Positions 1 through 6,594 of a stretch of DNA of 7,289 bases are shown piece after piece. The notes beneath the pieces are model-generated. The model was not told the DNA's origin and did no database searches. It worked only from the letters and a program-made list of their open reading frames with translations. The DNA is from Eubacteriales bacterium (GTDB taxonomy: Bacteria; Bacillota_A; Clostridia; Christensenellales; Aristaeellaceae), in assembly GCA_030528845.1 (NCBI GenBank), contig JAUMYC010000126.1, positions 1 to 7,289 on the forward strand, read 5' to 3'. The position numbers and the translations under genes are program-made. Positions within the stretch are counted from its first letter, which is position 1. Every line of letters starts with the position of its first letter.

Positions 1-1
1 T

Positions 2-499
2 CATTCCATGGGCAACACGGTGGCCATCCTCGCCGGGCAGGCGCTGGGCGCGGGAGAGGTCGCAAAGGCCAAGGACATCGTGCGCAAGATGCTCTTTTTC
101 GCGCTGTGCCTGTGCATCGTGGTCGGGCTCGCGCTGGGCGCATGCTCTCCGCTGCTGCCCAAGCTCTACAACACCACCGAGGACGTGCGGCATCTGGCCA
201 TGTGCTTTCTCATCGTCACCGCGGTGATGATGCCGGTCAACGGCATCGTGAACTGTTCCTATTTTACTCTGCGCTGCGGCGGCAAGACGCTCATCACCTT
301 CATCTTCGATTGTCTCTTCCTCTGGAGCATGCAGGTGCCCATGGCATGGGCTCTGGTAAACCTGACCGACCTGCCGATCGTCTGGGTCTATTCCCTTTGC
401 CAGACAGCCGACGTCATCAAGGCCGTATTCGGGCTGATCCTGGTCAAAAAGGGCGTGTGGATCCACAGCGTCATCGGCGCGGAGCTGAACAAAAACTAA
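2..499 (+). CDS. MATE family efflux transporter, C-terminal part (5' truncated by window edge)
   Basis: This is the last 165 residues of a multidrug and toxic compound extrusion (MATE) type membrane transporter, which would export substrates using a cation gradient. The reading frame is already open at the window edge. The first ATG in view (position 8) is internal, because the residues after it (MGNTVAILAGQALGAG) align with residues 306 onward of the complete MATE gene just downstream. By hand count about 90 of 158 aligned residues are identical, so the two are close paralogs. What remains covers roughly the last four membrane segments, including the YFTLR..GGKT motif and the KKGVWI tail. 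The gene ends 25 nt before the next MATE start, with no terminator between them, so the two are probably co-transcribed. The substrate cannot be told from sequence. Confidence 0.93.
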   Translation, partial: HSMGNTVAILAGQALGAGEVAKAKDIVRKMLFFALCLCIVVGLALGACSPLLPKLYNTTEDVRHLAMCFLIVTAVMMPVNGIVNCSYFTLRCGGKTLITFIFDCLFLWSMQVPMAWALVNLTDLPIVWVYSLCQTADVIKAVFGLILVKKGVWIHSVIGAELNKN

Positions 500-524
500 C
501 GCAAAAGCAAGGAGAACAACAAAA

Positions 525-1919
525 ATGCTCAACCGATTCCGGCAGCGCTACATCGGCGACAAGGCCTTTTACAAAATGGTCTTCGCCATCGTCGTCCCCA
601 TCATCATCCAGAACACCGTCGCCAACTTCGTCAACCTGCTCGACAACGTGATGGTCGGGCGCATGGGCACAGAGCAGATGAGCGGCGTGTCCGTGGCCAA
701 CCAGCTCATGTTCGTGTTCAACCTGTGCATCTTCGGTGGGCTCTCCGGCGCGGGCATCTTCACGGCGCAGTATTACGGCGCGAAGGACCACGAGGGCGTG
801 CGCTACACCTTCCGCTTCAAGCTGTACACGGCGCTGTTCGTGCTCGCCGCCGCCTATATCATCTTCTTCTGCGCGGCGCCGCAGCTCATCGGCCTTTATC
901 TGACCGAGGACGCCTCCGGCGACGCGGCGGCCACGCTGCAGTACGGCCTGCAGTATCTGCACGTCATGTATTTCGGCATGGTGCCCTTCGCGCTCTCGCA
1001 GTGCTACGCCGGCACCCTGCGTGAGACGGGCGAGACGGTCGTGCCGATGAAGGCGTCGGTCGTGGAGGTCTTTTTGAACCTGTGCCTGAACTATGTGCTC
1101 ATCTTCGGTAAATTCGGCATGCCCGCCATGGGCGTGCGGGGCGCGGCGCTGGCCACGGTCATCTCCCGCTACGCCGGCCTGATCATCCTCGCCGTCTATA
1201 CGCACCGCAACCACGCGCGCCACCCCTTTATCAAAGGGGCCTATACCTCGCCCTATATCCCCAAGCACCTTGCGGTCGATATCTTCAAAAAGGGCATGCC
1301 CCTGCTGGCGAACGAGGCGCTCTGGTCGCTCGGCTCGACGACTCTCGTGCAGAAATATTCCCAGCGCGGGCTGATGGTCGTGGCGGCGCTGAACATCTCC
1401 TCCACGATCTCCAATATGTTCAACGTCATGTTCATGACCATGGGCAACGCCGTGGCCATCCTCGTCGGACAGGCGCTGGGCGCGAACGACCCGGAAAAGG
1501 CGAAGGACTATGTGCGCAAGCTCACGGCCTTCTCCACGATGACCTGCCTTGTGATGGGCGCTGTGCTGATCGCCTGCTCGGGCCTTCTGCCGCTTTTGTA
1601 CAACACCACCCCGGACGTGCGCGCGCTGGCCACGAAATTCCTGATCACGGCGGCGTGCCTGATGCCGGCCTTCTCCTTTGCCAACTGCTTCTATTTCACC
1701 TTGCGCTCCGGCGGCAAGACGATGATCACCTTCGTCTACGACTGCGTCTTCTCATGGCTGGTGATGATCCCGGTGGCGCATGTGCTGGTGGCCTACACGG
1801 GCCTGCCCATCACGGTCATCTATCCCATCTGTCAGGGCACGGAGATCATCAAGGCCGTGATCGGCTATATCATGGTCAAGCGCGGCGTGTGGATCAACAA
1901 TATCGTCGGCGCCCGATGA
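525..1919 (+). CDS. MATE family efflux transporter (complete, 464 aa)
   Basis: This is a full-length MATE transporter, a cytoplasmic-membrane antiporter of the MOP superfamily; 464 aa is normal for the family. Two homologous halves are visible. The N-terminal half has a P25 helix, N37-LLDNVMVGRMG and GAGIFTAQYYGAKD (75-88). The C-terminal half restarts near residue 260 with KKGMPLLANEALWSLGS and has the matching MGNAVAILVGQALGAND from residue 306. Hydrophobic stretches fit the usual 12 helices. The start is set by AAGGAG at 509-514, 10 nt before the ATG. It follows a second MATE gene by 25 nt, suggesting an operon of two paralogs. MATE proteins work alone, but tandem copies could have diverged in substrate or could pair. 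Substrate and coupling ion (Na+ or H+) are unknown. Confidence 0.95.
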   Translation: MLNRFRQRYIGDKAFYKMVFAIVVPIIIQNTVANFVNLLDNVMVGRMGTEQMSGVSVANQLMFVFNLCIFGGLSGAGIFTAQYYGAKDHEGVRYTFRFKLYTALFVLAAAYIIFFCAAPQLIGLYLTEDASGDAAATLQYGLQYLHVMYFGMVPFALSQCYAGTLRETGETVVPMKASVVEVFLNLCLNYVLIFGKFGMPAMGVRGAALATVISRYAGLIILAVYTHRNHARHPFIKGAYTSPYIPKHLAVDIFKKGMPLLANEALWSLGSTTLVQKYSQRGLMVVAALNISSTISNMFNVMFMTMGNAVAILVGQALGANDPEKAKDYVRKLTAFSTMTCLVMGAVLIACSGLLPLLYNTTPDVRALATKFLITAACLMPAFSFANCFYFTLRSGGKTMITFVYDCVFSWLVMIPVAHVLVAYTGLPITVIYPICQGTEIIKAVIGYIMVKRGVWINNIVGAR

Positions 1920-1923
1920 CCCC

Positions 1924-1943
1924 CGCGTGAAAACGCGCTTTTT
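1924..1943 (+). terminator. Probable intrinsic terminator after the MATE pair
   Basis: CGCGT (1924-1928) and ACGCG (1933-1937) form a perfect 5-bp stem closing a GAAA (GNRA-type) tetraloop, followed by C and five T (1939-1943). It begins 5 nt after the MATE stop codon. The stem is short but GC-rich with a stable loop, so termination is likely but may be incomplete. Confidence 0.6.
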
Positions 1944-1978
1944 GCAGAACGATTTAACATGCAGGTCAAGAAATGGCG

Positions 1979-2007
1979 TTGAAAAGCGCCTTTCGATATG
2001 CTAAAAT
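1979..2007 (+). promoter_or_regulatory. Sigma-A type promoter of the tig-clpP-clpX unit
   Basis: A TTGAAA -35 element (1979-1984) and a TAAAAT -10 element (2002-2007) are separated by exactly 17 nt; each differs from consensus at one position. Transcription would start near 2013-2015, giving a leader of about 37 nt before the tig start. No clear CIRCE or tandem CtsR heptad repeat is visible around it, so heat-shock control through those repressors is not supported by the sequence. Confidence 0.72.
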
Positions 2008-2050
2008 TGCATGGATACAGTAAGGGAACTTACAGGAGGCACGATTTCCA

Positions 2051-3334
2051 ATGAGCACTTATGAAAAGATTTCCTCGAACAAGGCTCGCCTGAGCTTCGT
2101 CGTTACCCCCGAAGAATTCGAGAAGGCCCTGCAGACCGCCTATCGCAAGATGGTCGGCCGCATCAACATCCCCGGCTTCCGCAAGGGCAAGACCCCGCGC
2201 AAGGTCATCGAGATGCAGTATGGCGAGGGCATCTTCTATGATGAGGCCATCGACGCCATCTTCCCGGATCTCTACCGCGCCGCCATCGCCGAACACGGCA
2301 TCCAGCCGGTCGACCGTCCCGAGCTCGATATCCAGAAGATCGGCAACGGCGAAGGCTGTGAATTCTCCATCGAAGTGTTCGTCCGTCCGGACGTCACTCT
2401 GGGCGATTACAAGGCCATCCGCGTGGAAAAGACCGTGGCCGAAGTGACCGAAGACGACGTGAAGGCCGAGATCGAGCGCGCCCGCAACCGCGTGGCCCGC
2501 TACATCGACGTGACCGACCGCCCCGTCAAGCTCGACGACCAGATCAAGCTGGACTACGCCGGCTTCTGCGGCGAGGAGCAGTTTGAAGGCGGCACCGCGC
2601 AGGATCAGACTCTCGTCATCGGCTCCGGCTCCTTCATCCCCGGCTTTGAAGAGCAGCTCGTCGGCGCCGAGATCGGTCAGGAAGTGGCCGTGAACGTCAC
2701 CTTCCCCACCGAATATCACGCCGAAAACCTGGCCGGCAAGGACGCCACCTTCAAGTGCACCGTCCACTCCATCCAGGAAAAGGAACTGCCCGAGCTCGAC
2801 GACGAGTTCGCCAAGGACGTTTCCGAATTCGACACCTTCGAAGCCTACAAGGCCGACGTGAAGGAAAAGCTCGAAAAGCGCGCCAACGACAACGCCGAGA
2901 ACCAGTTTGAAAACGACGTGATCGAGCAGCTGGTCGAGGGCATGGAAGCGGACATTCCGGAAGCGATGATCGAAGACATGGTCGAGGATCTCATGCGCGA
3001 GATGGAGACCAGCATGATGTACCAGGGCCTCAACATGGAGCTGTTCTGCAAGTACACCAACCAGACCATCGATCAGATCAAGGAACAGCGCAAGCCCGAG
3101 GCGGAAAACCGCGTGAAGGTGCAGCTGGCTCTGGAAGCCCTGCGCAAGGCCGAAAACGTCGAAGCCACCGAAGAGGATATCGACGAGGCTATGAAGGAAT
3201 ACGTCGAGAGCCGCAAGAAGACCATCGAAGAATATAAGGCCACCATGTCCGAAGGCGAAAAGAATTACTTCACCGAGCTGGCCACCACCCGCAAGGCGCT
3301 GGATCTGCTCAAGAAGTACGCCATGGGCGAATAA
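2051..3334 (+). CDS. tig: Trigger factor (ribosome-associated chaperone / prolyl isomerase)
   Basis: Trigger factor binds the ribosome near the exit tunnel and shields nascent chains; it is cytosolic and ATP-independent. The 427-aa length is typical. The N-terminal ribosome-binding domain (about 1-115) carries the GFRKGKTP signature at 42-49. A FKBP-like peptidyl-prolyl isomerase domain follows (about 150-240, with DQIKLDYAGF, GSGSFIPGFEEQLVG and NVTFPTEYHAENLAGK). The helical, acidic substrate-binding C-terminal domain (about 240-427) is rich in Glu and Lys. The start is supported by AGGAGG at 2034-2039, 11 nt before the ATG, and by the usual distance to the GFRKGK motif. It is first in the classical tig-clpP-clpX order, placing de novo folding with ClpXP degradation. 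Its GAA/AAG/GAC-rich codon use differs slightly from the MATE genes, as expected for high expression. Confidence 0.98.
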   Translation: MSTYEKISSNKARLSFVVTPEEFEKALQTAYRKMVGRINIPGFRKGKTPRKVIEMQYGEGIFYDEAIDAIFPDLYRAAIAEHGIQPVDRPELDIQKIGNGEGCEFSIEVFVRPDVTLGDYKAIRVEKTVAEVTEDDVKAEIERARNRVARYIDVTDRPVKLDDQIKLDYAGFCGEEQFEGGTAQDQTLVIGSGSFIPGFEEQLVGAEIGQEVAVNVTFPTEYHAENLAGKDATFKCTVHSIQEKELPELDDEFAKDVSEFDTFEAYKADVKEKLEKRANDNAENQFENDVIEQLVEGMEADIPEAMIEDMVEDLMREMETSMMYQGLNMELFCKYTNQTIDQIKEQRKPEAENRVKVQLALEALRKAENVEATEEDIDEAMKEYVESRKKTIEEYKATMSEGEKNYFTELATTRKALDLLKKYAMGE

Positions 3335-3358
3335 TCCACAAAAGAACGCGCAAGCATA

Positions 3359-3392
3359 TATGGAGAGGCCTTTGGCCTCTCCATACTTCTTC
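3359..3392 (+). terminator. Perfect 12-bp hairpin between tig and clpP, possible partial terminator
   Basis: TATGGAGAGGCC (3359-3370) and GGCCTCTCCATA (3374-3385) are perfect reverse complements around a TTT loop. The stem is followed by CTTCTTC, pyrimidine-rich but without a clean T-run. It starts 24 nt after the tig stop. It could be a leaky terminator lowering clpP-clpX relative to tig, or a processing/stability stem. No convincing promoter is visible between it and clpP, so some read-through must reach the Clp genes unless an unrecognised promoter exists. Confidence 0.65.
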
Positions 3393-3437
3393 CATCCGAA
3401 AAAACCACCCACAACGCAAATGTCAGGAGGTGTCTGA

Positions 3438-4022
3438 ATGAACCTGATCCCCTATGTCGTTGAACAGACCAGCCGCGGCGAACGCTCCTACGATATCTAT
3501 TCGAGGCTGCTCAAGGACCGCATCATCTTCCTTGGCGGAGAGATCAACGACGACGTCGCCAACGCGATCGTCGCGCAGATGCTCTTTCTGGAAATGGAAG
3601 ACCCCGACAGCGATATCATGCTCTATATCAACAGCCCCGGCGGCGTGATCACTTCCGGCTACGCCATCTACGACACCATGCGCTATCTGCGCTGCCCGGT
3701 GAGCACGCTGTGCGTGGGCATGGCGGCTTCCATGGCGGCGTTCCTGCTCTCCTCCGGCGCAAAGGGCAAGCGCAAGGCCCTGCCCAATGCCGAGATCATG
3801 ATCCACCAGCCGCTTGGCGGCGCACGCGGCCAGGCCACCGATATCCAGATCCAGGCCGAGCAGATCCTCAAAATGAAGAAAAAGCTGAACATGCAGCTGG
3901 CCGAGAACACCGGCAAGGCCCTTGCCGAAATCGAAAAGGACGTCGAACGCGATCATTTCCTCACGGCAGAGGAAGCTCTCGCATATGGTTTGATCGACGA
4001 GATCGTTCCGCCCCGCCGGTAA
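3438..4022 (+). CDS. clpP: ATP-dependent Clp protease proteolytic subunit ClpP
   Basis: ClpP is a serine peptidase (family S14) that forms a double heptameric chamber and degrades proteins fed in by AAA+ unfoldases such as ClpX. The 194-aa length is typical. The full catalytic triad is present: Ser98 in GMAASMAA, His123 in IMIHQPLGG and Asp172 in ERDHFL, at the same numbers known for Bacillus ClpP. The substrate-binding INSPGG motif (64-69) and the handle region [18 protein letters not shown] are intact. The N-terminus [25 protein letters not shown] is the usual one, with a short processed propeptide or axial-loop segment. The start has a near-perfect anti-16S match, AGGAGGTG (3425-3432), and so should be well translated. 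clpX follows after 27 nt without a terminator, so the two are co-transcribed partners. Confidence 0.99.
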   Translation: MNLIPYVVEQTSRGERSYDIYSRLLKDRIIFLGGEINDDVANAIVAQMLFLEMEDPDSDIMLYINSPGGVITSGYAIYDTMRYLRCPVSTLCVGMAASMAAFLLSSGAKGKRKALPNAEIMIHQPLGGARGQATDIQIQAEQILKMKKKLNMQLAENTGKALAEIEKDVERDHFLTAEEALAYGLIDEIVPPRR

Positions 4023-4049
4023 CGAGAGACGATTGTAAGGAGAAATCAA

Positions 4050-5369
<1,320 letters not shown>

Positions 5370-5380
5370 TAAAAAGTTGC

Positions 5381-5410
5381 GCCCTTCCCCGCTGCGGGAA
5401 GGGCTTTTTT
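5381..5410 (+). terminator. Strong intrinsic terminator of the tig-clpP-clpX unit
   Basis: GCCCTTCCC (5381-5389) pairs perfectly over 9 bp with GGGAAGGGC (5396-5404) around a 6-nt loop, followed at once by six T (5405-5410). It begins 12 nt after the clpX stop codon. This is a textbook Rho-independent terminator. Confidence 0.93.
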
Positions 5411-5472
5411 ATGCATTCGTCGACCTGCAATACAGCCCGCCATCCAACGCTTCACGGAATTGCAGACAACGA

Positions 5473-5501
5473 TAGACAGCGCCCGCAATGCGCGGTAAAA
5501 T
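5473..5501 (+). promoter_or_regulatory. Sigma-A type promoter of the TetR-family gene
   Basis: TAGACA (5473-5478) and TAAAAT (5496-5501), one mismatch each from consensus, are separated by exactly 17 nt. The predicted transcription start is near 5507-5509, about 30 nt before the chosen start codon. It sits just past the clpX terminator, so the regulator gene is probably its own transcription unit. Confidence 0.7.
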
Positions 5502-5508
5502 ATTGCGG
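5483..5508. promoter_or_regulatory. Candidate TetR-family operator (inverted repeat over the -10)
   Basis: CCGCAAT (5483-5489) and ATTGCGG (5502-5508) are perfect 7-bp reverse complements separated by 12 nt, 26 bp in all, with half-site centres 19 bp apart. The repeat spans the spacer, the -10 and the expected start site of the promoter in front of the TetR-type gene. Size and position fit autorepression. A nested shorter repeat (CCGC at 5483-5486, GCGG at 5492-5495) shares the left arm. Binding by the neighbouring regulator is inferred. Confidence 0.5.
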
Positions 5509-5524
5509 TACACATGCACGGACA

Positions 5525-5530
5525 GGGAGG
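5525..5530 (+). promoter_or_regulatory. Ribosome binding site deciding the TetR-gene start
   Basis: GGGAGG lies 7 nt before the ATG at 5538. The upstream in-frame ATG at 5514 has no comparable site at the right distance and would place this purine run inside the coding region, so 5538 is the better start. Confidence 0.75.
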
Positions 5531-5537
5531 TCAGGAT

Positions 5538-6077
5538 ATGCCGACGGCGATGAAGAACACGATCACGGACACATACCTGCGGCTGCTCAAGCGCAGGGAT
5601 ATCGACAAGATCACCGTCACGGATCTGGTGGACGCCTGCGGCATCTCCAGACAGACCTTCTATTATCATTTCAAAGATATCTACGAGGTCATCGACTGGG
5701 CGATCGAGCAGAGGATGCAGCAGGTGCTCAAGCGGAGCCTTGAGCAGCCCACGAAGGAGCAGGCGATCCGCGTTTTTGTCGAAGCGGCTGCCGAGTCCCA
5801 CGCTGCGGTCAGGCGAGCTCTGAGTTCTCAGAAGCGGGAGCATATCGAAGCCGTTTATCTGCAGACGCTCAACGCCTATCTGCTGACGATCTTTCGCAAA
5901 AAGTGCCCGAAGGTAATCATCGACCCGGCCGAGGAGGAAGTGGTGGTACAGTTCTGCTCCGGCGGCATCGCACATCTGCTGCTCACCTATTGCAACGGAG
6001 AGAAGACCGACATCGACCGGCTGACGCAGCAGCTGTGCAGGCTGCTGACCGCCGCAATGGCGACGCTGAAGAGCTGA
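5538..6077 (+). CDS. TetR/AcrR family transcriptional regulator
   Basis: This is a one-component DNA-binding regulator of 179 aa, a usual size for TetR proteins. The N-terminal helix-turn-helix is clear: helices around 5-20, then ITVTDLVDACGISRQTFYYHFKDIYEV (25-51), with the diagnostic recognition segment RQTFYYHFKD. The FYYHFKD form and short C-terminal domain resemble the TetR subgroup seen in Firmicutes (the DhaS-like type). The helical C-terminal half (about 65-179) should dimerise and bind an unknown ligand. The start is chosen from the ribosome binding site; an in-frame ATG at 5514 would add 8 residues (MHGQGGQD) unlike family N-termini. It has its own promoter with an inverted repeat over the -10, so self-repression is likely. 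Terminators lie on both sides, so it is probably monocistronic. No divergent target gene is present. The MATE pair in this window is a conceivable target, but no operator copy was found there. Confidence 0.9.
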   Translation: MPTAMKNTITDTYLRLLKRRDIDKITVTDLVDACGISRQTFYYHFKDIYEVIDWAIEQRMQQVLKRSLEQPTKEQAIRVFVEAAAESHAAVRRALSSQKREHIEAVYLQTLNAYLLTIFRKKCPKVIIDPAEEEVVVQFCSGGIAHLLLTYCNGEKTDIDRLTQQLCRLLTAAMATLKS

Positions 6078-6084
6078 GAGCCTT

Positions 6085-6102
6085 ACAGATCCGCAAATCT
6101 GT
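6085..6102. repeat. Short perfect inverted repeat just after the TetR gene
   Basis: ACAGAT (6085-6090) and ATCTGT (6097-6102) are perfect complements around CCGCAA, starting 8 nt past the stop codon. It could fold as a weak 6-bp hairpin. The spacer repeats the CCGCAA core of the candidate operator half-site, possibly by chance. Confidence 0.35.
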
Positions 6103-6114
6103 CCATACACATCG

Positions 6115-6146
6115 AAGAAGCTGCATATGGTGCAGCTTCTTTTCTT
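6115..6146 (+). terminator. Intrinsic terminator after the TetR gene
   Basis: AAGAAGCTGCA (6115-6125) and TGCAGCTTCTT (6131-6141) form a perfect 11-bp stem with a 5-nt loop (TATGG). The 3' arm runs into TTCTT, giving a T-rich tail to 6146. It ends only 25 nt before the next start codon, so it could also act as a leader attenuator for the following operon. Confidence 0.78.
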
Positions 6147-6147
6147 A

Positions 6148-6156
6148 TGGTATAAA
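6148..6156 (+). promoter_or_regulatory. Extended -10-like element before the small ORF/ftsH pair
   Basis: TGG followed by TATAAA resembles an extended -10 promoter (TGnTATAAT). No -35 match is visible at 16-18 nt upstream, where the terminator hairpin lies. Initiation would fall near 6163, inside the GGAGG ribosome binding site (6161-6165), which would impair it. It is recorded as the only promoter-like element between the hairpin and the gene. Confidence 0.25.
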
Positions 6157-6171
6157 TAAAGGAGGAAATCG

Positions 6172-6594
6172 ATGAACAACGAATTATTTGCCATCAAACT
6201 GTATGAAATGGAAAAGGCATACGGGCATCTGCAGAGCCGGATCCGGGTTTGCCAGTCTGCCGATCAGGCAAAGATCCGACAGGAGCTTGCACGGCTTGAG
6301 GACGAGTGTCTGGAAAATGAGATCATGCTCAGCAACACAGCACACTGCAGCAGAACGCCGCTGGCTTCCCGGCTCGCTCAGGCCCAGCTGACCTGCCGGC
6401 AAAGCTCTGAAGCCTGCCTGCACGCAGCGCTTGCGCAGAACGATGACGCCGCCGAGCAGGCCAACGCAGCGGCGCTCTACGCCGAGTATGCCATCGATCA
6501 GGCCGTGCAGTCCATGAATCACGCGCTGCACGCCGTGCTGCTTGCGCTGGATATGCAGCTTACCGCAGAAAAAGAAAGCGAGGTTCCGTCATGA
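6172..6594 (+). CDS. Hypothetical helical protein translationally coupled to ftsH
   Basis: I do not recognise this 140-aa protein. It has no signal peptide and no membrane segment, so it is probably cytosolic. Composition is Ala/Gln/Glu/Leu-rich with only two prolines (P63, P139), which predicts three long helices, about 5-54, 64-89 and 91-132, perhaps a helical bundle or coiled coil. It has five cysteines (27, 46, 59, 75, 82) that are not spaced as a recognisable zinc site. The start is well supported by GGAGG (6161-6165), 6 nt before the ATG. Its stop codon overlaps the ftsH start in ATGA, implying one transcript and coupled translation. That arrangement suggests, without proving, a role linked to FtsH, for example as partner or regulator. 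A terminator hairpin separates it from the upstream tetR-type gene. Confidence 0.82.
   Translation: MNNELFAIKLYEMEKAYGHLQSRIRVCQSADQAKIRQELARLEDECLENEIMLSNTAHCSRTPLASRLAQAQLTCRQSSEACLHAALAQNDDAAEQANAAALYAEYAIDQAVQSMNHALHAVLLALDMQLTAEKESEVPS

Noticed and set aside
8..499. Reading the first ORF as a complete 163-aa protein starting at position 8
   Set aside because: The frame is open upstream to the window edge, there is no ribosome site, and the sequence aligns with the middle-to-end of a full MATE protein, so the gene is cut by the window.
471..1268. A 265-codon open frame on the - strand opposite the second MATE gene
   Set aside because: It is charged and His/Asp/Arg-rich, the expected shadow of a hydrophobic membrane protein gene in GC-rich DNA.
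1964..1984. Possible CtsR-type heat-shock operator upstream of tig (GGTCAAG then GTTGAAA)
   Set aside because: CtsR sites need two direct heptads close to GGTCAAA spaced by 3 nt. Here only one half is close; the correctly spaced second heptad (TGGCGTT) does not match.
2030..3412. A 460-codon open frame on the - strand opposite tig
   Set aside because: It mirrors tig throughout, its translation is a low-complexity His/Leu/Val/Gly/Asp mix typical of antisense reading of GC-rich genes, and tig is certain on the + strand.
5514..5537. Upstream ATG start for the TetR-type gene
   Set aside because: It lies only a few bases after the predicted transcription start, lacks a ribosome site, and adds residues unlike family N-termini. 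GGGAGG supports 5538.
6083..6111. Promoter-like pair TTACAG / TACACA between the TetR gene and the small ORF
   Set aside because: The spacing is 17 nt, but each box matches consensus at only about half its positions, and a hairpin terminator lies directly downstream.
5409..6197. A 262-codon open frame on the - strand opposite the TetR-type gene
   Set aside because: The TetR helix-turn-helix, promoter and ribosome site on the + strand are clear. The reverse frame crosses both intergenic hairpins and shows no domain.
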